Origin: Hyphodiscus hymeniophilus
Taxonomy: Eukaryota; Ascomycota; Leotiomycetes; Helotiales; Hyphodiscaceae
Direction of reading: 5' to 3'
DNA length: 64,000 nucleotides
Assembly: GCA_016508695.1 (NCBI GenBank)
Contig: VNKQ01000019.1
Coordinates: 124,001 to 188,000, forward strand
Made by a program: the position numbers and the translations under genes. Under the pieces are notes generated by a model. That model searched no databases. It saw nothing but the letters and a program-made list of their open reading frames with translations, and was not told the DNA's origin. Every line of letters begins with the position of its first letter. The stretch's first letter is position 1. This document shows positions 34,247 through 45,440 of the stretch, piece by piece.

Positions 34247-34774
34247 GCTGAGTGTATTTTGTCCGAGTTAGAGGTAAGCGTGTAAACATTCGTGGGTCGA
34301 GGGAAACATTTATGTATAGCCACCTGGGCTTGCCGTTGTGGGATCCGCATTAATGAAAGTCCGGGACGAAGATACTAGTGAGAATTACAATGATTTCCGG
34401 CTAGCGGGCAATGGTAAGCCGTGGCCATGCCGACGCCGTCAACGCCGTTGTTTTAACGCTCAGCAGCCAGTCAATCCAAAGTCTGGAATTTACACTGGTA
34501 AAAATGGAAATCCCGTTGTTTGAGCTAAGTAATCTGAGGTCGCGTCCGGCAACGAAGGCAGAGTTTGAACAAAAGTCACGGTATCAACAATAGTTTACAG
34601 GGAAATACCCCACGTGCTAGATTTGCTGTTTCTCTGCTACCAGATATACGGATCCAGCGAACTCTTCTTCTCAGACCTTTCTGTCTATGAACTGAGGAAC
34701 CTTCTGTTACTCTGGCAGAGAAAGTATCAGATCTCCTTCCATATGTTTGAAACAGTCTTGGCTGCTTAAAGAAG
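34247..34774. promoter_or_regulatory. Divergent promoter of SDR and regulator 4
   Basis: A 528-bp region between divergent starts. It holds GCCGTGG at 34418-34424 followed by GCCGACGCCGTCAACGCCG, a run of closely spaced GCCG units, and TTCCGG at 34395. These are candidate sites for a Zn2Cys6 regulator. Confidence 0.45.
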
Positions 34775-37439
34775 ATGGAGTTACTAAGAGAGACAAGACC
34801 ATATGCCAGAGCCTGCAAGGCTTGTAAACGGTAGGCCGAGCAGAGAGCTATGTTGTTTGCATTTGATAATAGCGAACTGACTGTCATCCCAGGAAGAAAA
34901 CTAAGTGTGAGAGAAATAGAATCCACTTTGTGTCAATAGGGTTCTTCTGCAATGCTTACTTTATCGTCTAGGTGATATGAAAGTTCCAAAGTGCCACCTG
35001 TGCAAAAATACACGGACAATCTGCCAGTATCCTCGTAGGCAACAGCGACGAGCAAATATTTGGGGTTCAAACATGTCCAGACAAGTATCTACGGGGCCGC
35101 AAGAGGATGCCATTCAGGGTAAGGCTCTAGAGCTCATGCTCTACGTGAGAACGACAAATCCCCTCTAATAATTCTTTAGACCAACCCTTTGAATGGACTA
35201 GCCCCATGACACCGTTGACTTCGCATTTGTGTCAACAGATCTCAAATAAGGTTGTAGTATCAGATATGAATCCAGCAGAGAAGAATAGGTTCATAGAGCT
35301 TAACTTGGGTCCTACATCTCAAGCATCCATTGACACGACACCCAGTCCAATTTCTGCCTACCTAGCCAATATGGAGCCGGCAGAAAACTGGCTTTCGGAC
35401 TTTTCGAGTCAAACAGCCCATGACTTCGCAGACTCGAGATATCTCTCACTGGACCTCGACTTGCTATTACCCATGCAACACGCAGCATCAACAGAGAACA
35501 AGACTTGCGAACTTACCGCAGATCATGATATCACATCGGTTCCACTTTGGGACGAGCCTCTTGACGGACATGAAGTATGTATTTTCACTTATACGTTGTT
35601 TCAATAATGGCTGTTGAAAGAAGTAGATCACGTTCTATTATTGTCTTTTGCTGATATCTCTTATAGGATACTGTAAACCGTTTATTTTATCAGAGCTCTG
35701 GAACAATTCCTGCAAGCTCTTTATTTAAAGAAGTGGAAGAAGGGTATTATGGCAGTAGCCTTAATCCTTCTATACTATCACATAATACTGGTGAGATTCT
35801 CGGGCTGGAAGATATCGTTTACCCTATTCCACCAACTGTGATGCCTACGGCAATGGAACACCAGCTTGAATGTCGAAACGGCAATTACGCAATTCCTGCC
35901 TCTGATCTGGTTGTCGATGAGCTGTAAGTCTCTCATTTTTCTCAGCTTTCTTTTTCCTGCGCCTTCCACGGAACTCATTAAATCCAGAATCGATCTCTAT
36001 TTTAAGAATGTCGCGTGCTTCATACCACTTCTTCACCAACCGACCTTCTACCACAAGCATAAAGTTGATTCGTCCCAGACCGGCAAGTACAAGGAACTTG
36101 GATTAGAAGACGCCCTTATCTTAAATGGGATGCTTGCACTATCGGCGAGGTTTTCGCAGTCTCCGGATTTTATCGATATTCCTCCGAAGGAAAGAGCAGC
36201 ACCATTTATTTCCGCTGCAAGCAACCTTTATCACGGATGTACGTCTCTTGACGGTGAAGTTAGTCCTTCATTAGCTCTTCTTCAAGGCTTGACTCTCCTC
36301 GCGTATTACTTTCAAATTTGCGAGACAGGCTCAAGAAGCTGGACATTGATCGGAGCATGCTGCCGAATGGCGTATGATCTAGATCTTAACAATACGGACA
36401 AAGACATTCTCGAGCCCGTCTGTACAACTCAGTGGACATCAGTATCTGACTGGACTCAACGCGAAGAACGTCGTCGGGCTTGGTGGGTCATCTGGGAACT
36501 TGATACCTTTGCATCATCAGTCTTGCTGCGCCCTTTTACGATTGATAGACATAGGATGAGTGTTCTTCTTCCAGTGTCCGATGCGAAATGGTTTTCGAAT
36601 ACTCCACTATCGTCTGTGCCTATAATTGGCAAATCAACGTACGTATGGAAAACTCTCCAGGACTGCCCCAACCAAGACGATAGAGCATGGTTCTTGATCA
36701 TGACATATTTGAAGGTGATGGCGCACGAACTGATCCACAAGCGTGATACCAGCTTAGAAGAAATTTCTAAATTCAAGGACACAGTCGCTTGCTTCACACT
36801 ATTCCTTCCGTCTAGGTTTCAAGTGAAGACGCAGTCTTTAAGGTTCAATGAAACAAACTTTGGAAAGTGTAATTGGATTATGGCAACTGTTCTCTTACTC
36901 AATTCGTAAGTTCGGTCCAAGATTGGTAGAGATACTCTTGAGTATTTAATACAAGGCCTCACCTAGGGTTCGTCTGGTAATAGAGACTAAGTCTCGATCG
37001 CTTTTGGCGACAGCAGTAGAAGTGGCGAGACCGCCAGCACTGGAGGCAGACTATGCATTCATACACCATCTTCTCCGCGACTGGGACTCCAATTATATCG
37101 TTCTCGCATGTCCTCTCGTGTCAACAACCATAATTGGACCTTCGGCCGCCAATGTTCAGACTTTATGTGACCAAGCGCAGAACAACGTCCTAATGAGTCA
37201 CTCCAGAAGCTTAGAACTCATGATGCTAGTCTTAGGAATGATTGGAAAATATTGGGAGATTGGGAGCTCAGTCCTCAGTAAGTGCAACTCGTTTCACTCA
37301 AAATTCCTTTCATTCAGGTTTCCGTACCGGTTCGTTTTTTATTGCATTGTTGAACGACCCTTCTCTAACTTGGCAAATATTTGAAAAGAGCTCGTCCGCT
37401 GTTGTGAATGTCAATCTGAATTGGGAAAAGCCGACCTAG
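34775..37439 (+). CDS. Zn2Cys6 transcription factor (regulator 4; triplicated family)
   Basis: A 739-residue regulator from eight exons: 34775-34830, 34893-34906 (14 nt), 34972-35118, 35180-35574, 35667-35923, 35988-36905, 36967-37277 and 37318-37439. The zinc cluster reads CKACKRKKTKC, DMKVPK, CHLCKNTRTIC, spacing 2-6-6-2-6. The middle domain starts at CFIPLLHQPTF and contains RRRAWWVIWELDTF. All introns shared with regulators 2 and 3 have the same phase, and one extra intron (35575-35666) is specific to this copy. It is divergent from the SDR and converges on the CocE-type hydrolase gene. Its targets are probably local, but which promoter it binds is not known. Confidence 0.88.
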
Positions 37440-38071
37440 ACGAGGTCAAATGTCTACCATTTATTATTCCCAACTTTATGAAAAGCAAGTCTCAGAAAGG
37501 GAATTCCAAAACTGTAATATGTGGATCAACGGATAATATAAAATAATGTATTACCCGACAACTATATTTGAATCCCGGGTAACTGGTTTTATGCATTAGT
37601 TGCGGCCGTGAAGAGACATGCCAGTAGAACATTATATCAAGAATAAATACGGAGTTGTTTAAAAGTTTATTAGGTCATACAGCGAGTAATAGGTTGGGAA
37701 TAACGTGTATGACATAGGCACTTTATTATGTTAGGAGACGGAGAGTAACGTTAAAAACGATCGAAATAAAAGAAATAAAATATGTATTATAACACTTAAA
37801 ATTTCAGGTCATTGCTATCACGGACCATGTAAGACAGTGCTCTTTCTTTTGGAACATGTTACAACCGATAAACTGTCCTATAAGCACAAGATAAAATCAA
37901 GAAGGATTAAAGATTTGCATAAAGATGCGCAGATAATCCAAACAGAACATTAACCTCGAAGGAAAGATTAGCCAAAATCTCCATGCTTTTGTTGCACACG
38001 CATCGCGAGGCATTCCAATCCACTCGAACCTCCCTGGCCATAGGACGTTTTATCACTTGCTCAGTAGCTTC
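37440..38071. other. AT-rich intergenic between converging genes
   Basis: About 630 bp of AT-rich DNA holding two 3' ends. No coding sequence or clear repeat. Confidence 0.5.
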
Positions 38072-40428
38072 TCACACTTTTGGAACTAGCAGATAGCTCT
38101 CTGCTGCGTGCTTTCCGCCCACATGAACGTTGTGTGTACCCTTGTTGAAAACTGGTTCCATGTGCTTGACATGCGGATTGTCCCACTCTGGTAAAACCAT
38201 GGTCTTGCCCGAGATCTGTAGGCGGAGACCTTCACCTTTTTCGAATATAACACCGATGGGCCAGATGCCAATATTCATCTCGACGATCTCTCCGGGTTCA
38301 GGATACATCGCTCGTAGGTGTTGATGGAAGGGCCAGTATTCTGTTGACTTTTCTGCATCGATTTCGCGGTGCGATGCGCGGAGCATCCCGGTCGGGCCTA
38401 GATATTTGGTTGGATTGACGTTTGCTACATCCTTAACTGTCTTGATGTGTGACGGCAGTTCGTGCAGAGGGATGTTTGATTGTTCCATTAGCTGCCCATC
38501 TTCGGAAAGCTTACGAATCATCACGTATAGGTCTAGGTCGTTATGATCCTCACAAGAGACAAAGACACGCAGCTTAGATAACCCTGCTAGAGTCGTCTTT
38601 TCCGGGAAGATGTAATCGTAGGAAAGAATTTCACCCGATGTAGAAACGTAGGAGTCAACTGCTGATGGAGCCTTCTGTGGCACAGCACTCAACGTATGAC
38701 TTGGCGTCAGGTATAGCTTCTCATATTGAGTGCGTGGGATCGGATAATCTGCTTCAACTTGATCGTATAAGGGGTACTAATAGAAATATACTCGTTAGTT
38801 ACAGTTATATAGATACAGCGTCAATAGTAATCTATAGAAACAGTTGACAACTCCAGTGTGGGGAATTCAGATGAGAAACGTACCTTCTCTCCAAACCGAT
38901 ACAATGAAACTCTGACGGGGGGTGTCAATTCCCATCCATTCTCCTCATTTTTCAAGTACCTTTCGAAGAACCGGTCTAAATCATCCACCGAGCGGTGGAA
39001 GTAGTCCTCGTACCACTCTTGATGAGGATGAAAGCGCAGCCACTTCTTGTCTGTCTTGATGTCTCGCCATCCACGCACAGCACCCATGGTATGCAGCATG
39101 GACGAGTAGGAGCCGAGCAGATAGGTTGGGATAACGATTTTGCTGAAGTCAACTCGCTTGGATTCCCAATATGAGTTGTAGAATTCGTGTTCATAGCACA
39201 TCTCTGCTGCATCCTCTTGGCGGCCTCTCCCTATTATAATCCAATCGTCAACTGCTCAATGATCTATAAAATGACATAACTCTGTCGGTTGAACACGCGA
39301 TAAGAATGTTCAGTGAAATCTGCGCCATTCAAGATACTCACCTGGTATACCGCGCAAGACCCACTTCTGAAATGCTACCCAAGGTATTCCCCCGCGTTGA
39401 CTTTTGTCTCGATACATGTCACTAAAGCCCTCCCAGGGTGCGATAGCCTTGAGGTGAGGCGGCTGCTCCATCGCGGCCCAGTACTGTGCGATACCCAACC
39501 ATGAGTTACCAGCCATACCGACTGCACCATTGCACCAATCGTACTGTGCACAGTCTTCAATTATGTCATAAAGATCCTGTCCTGTTAAAGACCCAAGGTC
39601 ATGAGTCAGAAACAGAGTTTTAAATCAACTCCACCTCTCGTGAGTGGTATAATCGTGACACCTTGTGCTGAATTGGCCCAGGACTAGTTCAGATGATGAA
39701 TGCTTACCAGTTTTCTGACCAAATATGTAGAGGTCTCCTTCGGAATCAAAGGATCCCCTGCCATTTGGGTCCAGGATCGCATATCCTCTGTAACACCACT
39801 CGTTTGGATCTGGTCTGTATCAACCGAAGCAACCGCTTATTAGCACACCCTGAGACCTATGCAGAGTTTCCACTATCCTCTAAGAGAAGTGGTAGGCGAT
39901 GATCTTGGGTACTTACCCTTCAAACTTTTCAAGACCGCTCTGACGACTCTTTGGTACACCAACGCGGTACGGGACCACATCCATCAAGTTGGCGCCACCG
40001 CCTCCTTTGCCATACGGTGAATATGGGATGATGATCGGGACCTTCTTGCCATTGGTATCGGCTGGCCTGTATATATCTGCATAGATCTATATTATATTGT
40101 GTCAGATGGGCATGTTGTCTTTTATCAACGAGTAAGTTCAAACACAGAATACGTTGAATTCATGTAGGTATAACTTTACCTTTACGCCGTCCCTAAGCAC
40201 GATTTCCACGTCCTTTTCGAATATAATATCCACGTCCAGCGGCTTGTTATCTTTAGTCTTCTTCCACCCCTTGGGTAGGATTTTTTTCTCGTAGCCGAAA
40301 GGAATGTACACTGTTGGAGGGTCCCGGTTGAGCTCGTCGGGAGAGATTGCCTCCTGCCAGCGCCATTCAACGCCTATATCGGGGACAGTGCCCTTTGCAT
40401 AACCGGGCCAAGGTTTATCGAGGGGCAT
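38072..40428 (-). CDS. CocE/NonD-family hydrolase (X-Pro dipeptidyl-peptidase S15-like)
   Basis: A 605-residue serine hydrolase from six exons: 40428-40180, 40086-39917, 39814-39708, 39581-39342, 39230-38884 and 38776-38072. The family includes cocaine esterase, glutaryl-7-ACA acylases and S15 X-Pro peptidases. Motifs are DGVKIYADIYRP at the start of the hydrolase domain, IPYSPYGKGG, the nucleophile elbow GNSWLG, and the late GGKHAAESYLLVP that ends the C-terminal jelly-roll domain. The cap region with WLRFHPHQEWYEDYFH lies between. No signal peptide is present, so an intracellular esterase or amidase is likely. It is divergent from carbonic anhydrase 3 over a 0.6-kb promoter containing three GCCGTGG copies and a 10-bp inverted repeat. 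Substrate unknown. Confidence 0.9.
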
Positions 40429-41032
40429 GGTTTTAATGTTTAGATGTCGAGGCTGCTATCGCTTTGGAGAGGAAAGATTGTCTCTACAAGATGTTCTAAC
40501 TTTCAAACAAGATGTTTGTACGCAATTTAAGAGTGAACGGTACGTCGTATTGAGCCTTGAGTCTTACATATCTAAATACCGATTCGTAATAGCAGCGAAC
40601 GAATGCCGTGACCCAATCCCAGTTTAGCGATGAGACTTCCCTTTCGGGCGGAACTCACGGCATTCAACCTTTCATCTCGAACTGTCCGAAAACGCATCGT
40701 ATATCTCATGGGATTCGTGTACGGAACCGTATTTAGCCGTTGATTCCGAAAGCCGTGGTTGCTGATCTCGAAAGCCGTGGCCGTGGCCGCCGAGAGAACC
40801 AACCTATTTCTCCATGAGCGTCACGAGCAGAGGTTTGCGACTGTTCCATCCAACTTGCCTGCCCATATATACACTCTTGAGTACATATGCAACATTGAAA
40901 CAAACTCTCTTATGCAATAGTTGAACTAGAGTCGATTTCTCTGTAGCTTCTTACCTCTAATTGATCTACGTTACCTTGTCCGACAGATTGTGCAACCATC
41001 GCCTTCAAGAGAATAAGAGAGATATCAACAAA
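40429..41032. promoter_or_regulatory. Divergent promoter of CocE hydrolase and carbonic anhydrase 3
   Basis: A 604-bp region. It holds an inverted repeat with 10-bp arms, GAATGCCGTG at 40601-40610 and CACGGCATTC at 40656-40665. GCCGTGG occurs three times, at 40752-40758, 40774-40780 and 40780-40786, two of them preceded by CGAAA. This is the most structured promoter in the window. Confidence 0.55.
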
Positions 41033-41784
41033 ATGGTCCGCGAACATAGAGGCCACGCAGAGGTTACACCATACCGGCCATTTGACTTTGAAGCGGCCAA
41101 CAAGAATTATGTAGAGACCATCTTTTCAGAACCAGATATGATTGTCGGGGCACGTTCCCGCGTCGGCATCATCACATGTTGCGATGCGCGCTGCAGTCCT
41201 GACCACTTCTTCCAACTACAGCCAAATGAAGCTTTCATAATGCGGACTGGAGGTGGAAGGGTAGCATCAACGGAGGTCATTCGAACGTTGGTCAGTATCC
41301 AAGTTCTGAGCGAGATCAGAGAGTTGCGGGTCGTTCATCATACAGGTAAAGGCAGAAGTCCACATAAATCTCGTTCTTGTTACTTCAGCGCCTTTTCCAG
41401 TATTTTTATAAAGAGTTCAGCGTTTCGTCGCTTTCTTTTCCCTCCCTAATGAACCGAATGATTGCTAACACTACTTGTTATCGACAAGACTGTGGCTCCC
41501 TAGCCAAATCCGACGAATGGATCAAGGAAAACATTGCGCTCAACGATCCCAATGCAAAGGGGGGGCCTTTCCGAGATACAGCACTTGCCACTGTGTACGC
41601 TGAAGCGATCGCCTATCAGCCCTTCAGCACTCGACCAGGAGACACTGAGAGGGAGACAATCGAGCGGAGCATTGTACAAGATGTTCTATATTTGAAGACT
41701 CATCCCTTGATCAAAGCTTCGATTCTAATAACAGGATGGGTCTATAATTTGCACAATGGAGCAGTAGAGAAGGTCGAGTGTTGA
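41033..41784 (+). CDS. Beta-class carbonic anhydrase 3
   Basis: A 202-residue beta-carbonic anhydrase from exons 41033-41345 and 41489-41784. The motifs are CDARC with the Asp-Arg dyad and HHTDC formed by splicing in phase 1, the position shared with the copies at 19.3-21.1 kb. The 143-bp intron is the longest of the three. It is closer in sequence to copy 1 than to copy 2 (FFQLQPNEA and VHHT/K-CGSL shared), although it lies 21 kb away. An in-frame upstream start at 40961 is ignored because it lacks support and family length fits 41033. It would be cytosolic and zinc-dependent. It is divergent from the CocE hydrolase gene. Confidence 0.92.
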
Positions 41785-42204
41785 AACAAAGTACTAGGAA
41801 AGCTATACTATAGTCAGTGCTAAATAAAAGGTATTGGCTTAGGCTTAGTATCAAAGCTTGCTTTAACTTTCATTAATGAATGTCATGTGTACCGTTGGAA
41901 TCTACAATCTACATTTAACTTGAAATAACGCTTCTGGTTATATAAGCTGCAATATTAAGGGTTAGTAAAGAGAAAATCGGTCAATCGACGACGACCACCT
42001 CCTTACCCCCCTCTAACGAATCTTTCTTACGAGCCTTTAATTCCGATGAAGACACATACTCTCAAAGAACGTCAGTCTTTGCCATCTACAAAAAAGAAGC
42101 TGAACCGACCTGATGTTAATAAATACCTTGTTTATATCAATGCTCCTCTCATCGGCAATCTCTGTGGGACAGTAATTAAGTGACGGTTGGAACCAACCCA
42201 GTAA
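41785..42204. other. Intergenic before transposon relic
   Basis: About 420 bp with no gene. It may be further decayed transposon sequence, but nothing can be aligned by eye. Confidence 0.4.
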
Positions 42205-42375
42205 GAGGCCTACCTTACCTTGAGCAAGATGGCGCTGAATCTCCTTTCAGTCCCTTTACAATGCGCCGACGCTAGACGACTCTTTTCCTCTGCGGAGTTG
42301 ACAATGGCTAGTACACGCTATAGTCTTAATATGGAGACGTTGAAGATGCTAGAACAGGATAAGAGCTGGCTAAAA
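42205..42375 (+). mobile_element. Relic of hAT transposase C-terminal dimerisation domain
   Basis: The reading YLTLSKMALNLLSVP, then ADARRLFSSAELTM, then METLKMLEQDKSWLK matches in order the conserved hAT C-terminal pattern (YP-LS-MA-D-LSIPA, ER-FS-AK-T, and EALECLKSWL). The frame is closed by a stop just upstream, and the catalytic part of the transposase is absent. This is a short dead fragment. Confidence 0.65.
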
Positions 42376-42391
42376 GAGATGGAGCAGGAGC

Positions 42392-43294
42392 ATGAGTTTG
42401 CTCTTATTTGGCAAGCCCATGATTATCGAGGAACAGGCCGCAGAACAAAGACTGGAGAAGTTCGGGCTTTTCACAGCCGTGATGATCTGCGTGACTGCAG
42501 CTCTAGATGCATTTGGTCCTTCACATTTCTTCGAATCGTCAGTCCATCAGCTTGCGCTAGGACTCCTACGAGCTACCGAAGACGGAGAAGATATTTTAGC
42601 ATCGCAGTAAATCCAGCGTATCAATGCGTGGCGATCTTCTGCACCCATTCGCAGTCTTGCTGCAGAAGGACGCGCAATCAGGCGAGAAATGCTGCAATTT
42701 GGTGCCGTTGCGGAAGGCTTTATGCCGGCGGGAGATTATCCTCATGTTGTTCACTTTCTGCTTTGGCTTCTGGCAGGAAAGTCGGAGCGCTATGTAACAG
42801 CATCTTTTGACGTCGCCGGTATAGCCAAATGTCTGTGTAAGCTCGGTATTGATATCCTTAGCATCTCTGGTCTCGGTCAAATCCCCAATTTGACGTCGTG
42901 CGTGCTTGAATACAATTCAGAGAGAACCATTATTCCGCTAGGATATGACCGAGATCCATCTAGCTTCGAGTACCGACCTTGTTATACGACCATCAATCTG
43001 CAGTGTCTAGAAGAAGCATTAACCAATTTTTATATCGACGCTGGAGTAGCCAACAGATGTCGAATGGCGTGGACGAAGGGCGAAAAGGCCGCACGATATG
43101 TAGCTTGTCGACCGATTATTTCTCACAGATCGCTCAGGCATGACGACTTGAGGTACGCCTTCTATAACATCGGCACGAAAGCAAGTCAAGTCCGGGCTGA
43201 TGTTCAAGTTCTCGTTTCCGCACATAGTTTCGTGCTCAAGAGATCTTTCAAGCATTTGAGACTGTTTTTCGGCATGAGTCGGTGCCGATGTTGA
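42392..43294 (+). pseudogene. Broken gene of unknown function
   Basis: One frame stays open from 42392 to 43294 except for a single TAA at 42608-42610. Both sides of the stop look like one continuous protein (MSLLLFGKPMIIEEQAAE before; INAWRSSAPIRSLAAE, HFLLWLLAGKSERY and IDILSISGLGQ after). No family is recognised and no intron explains the stop. It may be a dead host gene next to the transposon relic or part of a larger element. The C-terminal third looks less protein-like, so decay probably extends there. Confidence 0.5.
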
Positions 43295-44593
43295 ATTGGC
43301 TTCTGGGCCAGACAGTTCAAGATTATTTGTAGGCAGGTGATGATGATGATCCGATTGGGGACTTCGCCATGAAGGATATACAAAAGATTAATGCTTTCAC
43401 GACATTTCAGGCGGTCTTCATGGGATGATATTATGCCTTGAAGAGTCGAAGTATCAACCAACGGCAACAGCAAGTTCAACTCATAGAAGGCTATTGGGAA
43501 TTTCGTTCTCCCGAATTATTGAGCGATATGCGAAACTTCTATCTCACCGCAGACTCTGCACAAGCACCAGGATTCCAAACACTGTGGAGGAAGATATGCT
43601 GAGCATTCTCTCCGCACTCTTAATTGGAGATCACAAGCGTACTAAACGCCTAAAAAGAACCATATACAGTCCACATAATTAGGGCATTGGTGTTATCGGG
43701 AAAAAAAGCCCTGCTTACCCAAAAGTCTTGTACGGCCTGGCAAAGGTCTCATGGATGTCAGTAGCTTCATACTTCTCTACGTCGACGTTAGTGGGATTCC
43801 AGTAAATAAAATGGCCTGGTGCATGCTGGGTGGCCGAGCTCCAGCAGGTTCAAATAGCTGCTGAACAGTCCGGCCATGAGCCCTCGCAAACGACTCTCGG
43901 GTCCTCAACAAACGATGCCACTTTCCACATTGAGGCAGATTGGAAAGGAGATCCCGAGACAGTCCTCATTTACGTGAGATACAAAGGCAGGCGGATTAAG
44001 ACAATTAATCCAGCTTGTGCAGATTTGTGTTTTCTCCTAAGTCTAGTACGTCCTGGGACACTAGCATCAGAACAGATAGGTGGTCAGAGAGAGAGAATGA
44101 ATTGGAAATTGTCAAGCAGAAAAAGGGAAAGTTTCATACCGGAAATCGTCAACTGCAAACGTTCATCATCTGCTCAAGCAGTGGCCCCCTACGGGTGCAG
44201 AGAGGGCTCCGTATATGTTACGGCTGGCACTTCCAGAATCTCCACGACTACGCTACTATGCTTCGGTCTTTTACCGCGGTTCTGGTGTTGTACGCATCGC
44301 AACTACATCCGTAGAGGTTGCCATGCATGTATGTTTGTGCGAATCGAAAACTGCTGAAATCTCGAGAGTGGGTACTATCACGGGTATGCGAAGCTGAGGC
44401 ACTCAGTCTCGATGAGTGGTGCCTGAAAGAAATCACCGACCTCCTTACATGGCCAAAGAATGTTCTATTAACGCCAGAATAGAGTAGTGAAATAGTGCAA
44501 TAGCAGAAACTATGGATGTTTCGGGATCGGAGGCTCGCCGTTTTACTTACTGCAAGTACACTGTATATCGTTTTCCTAGTGATTCTCACATAC
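43295..44593. other. Degenerate intergenic DNA
   Basis: About 1.3 kb. A 175-codon frame at 43830-44357 begins plausibly (MAELQQVQIAAEQSG) but loses protein-like composition after about 70 codons and matches nothing I know. I treat the stretch as decayed sequence. Confidence 0.35.
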
Positions 44594-45440
44594 TCATTCT
44601 TTCTTAGCAGCAAATTCCTCCATCTGGCTCTTCTTAATCTCCGCCCCTTCGCCCTGTCGCTGAACACCAACACCGTGCTTATAAACCAGCTCACCACCCA
44701 TATACGCCGCATAAAACGCCAAAGCTAATGCGCCAACAGACATGATAACCTGATGACCTGCTGGCTTGAAATCCGGGACATTGCGCTCCATGAGCCAGTT
44801 GTAGACTGCGCCGAAGACGACGATGTCATTGAGTGATGCCTGTAATTGTCAGATGCTTGCGACGTCCCATGCATAATGATCTCGCAGATACGACGTTGAA
44901 TATGGTGGAACGGGGGTCCATGGAGTGATACGTACATGCGTCAACGTAGTCTTGACCTTTGGAACCAACGCTTTCGGCTCTTGGACAGTCCCATCCTCAC
45001 CCTTGACATATAGACCATTCGCCTGTATCATGGCGTATAACTCCGCAGAACCTGTCAAGACCGCAGGAATCGAGGTCACGATGCCCAGAAGGTTGGAGAT
45101 ATAGCCCAGGATTGCGAGTGTGGCGATGTTTTCTTTGTCGGCGGTGAAGGGTAGGTTTGTAGGGAGGTAGACGGTCGCGCCATAGAGCACGTTGAGGATG
45201 TTGGCCAGGCCGAGGAGAGCCAGTGGGAAGTGTACGGTGGCTGGGTGGACTGGGTGGCTAAGAGTGATGTTAATTCGTTTCTCCAAATATACTTGTTCAT
45301 GACCCTCCTGGAGAGGAGATATTGCTGGACGGTGGTGATGAACTTGAATTGGAGATAGACAAAAGGGTGTGCACAAACCTGTTCTTGCCAACCTTGCCCA
45401 AGCCAATAGCTGTGTAAGCTTTCTCTATGTAACCTGCCAT
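44594..45440 (-). CDS. DUF2231 integral membrane protein
   Basis: A 209-residue protein from exons 45440-45379, 45257-44936 and 44839-44594. It carries the DUF2231 pattern: SHPVHPATVHFPLALLGLA at the first span (the His-Pro pair is characteristic), then hydrophobic segments around ATLAILGYISNLLGI, NDIVVFGAVYNW and VIMSVGALALAFYAAYMG, giving about four membrane spans. The C-terminus is charged and ends in EEFAAKKE. The function of DUF2231 in fungi is unknown; His-Pro residues at the membrane face suggest possible cofactor or metal binding. It seems an ordinary conserved gene placed between the decayed region and the hAT-type element. Confidence 0.88.

Noticed and set aside
1..41784. Classical secondary-metabolite cluster
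   Set aside because: No PKS, NRPS, terpene cyclase or prenyltransferase is encoded anywhere in the window.
43830..44357. 175-codon plus-strand frame
   Set aside because: The first 70 codons look plausible, but the rest is Arg/Cys-rich chance-like sequence without a family; kept only as a note on decayed DNA.
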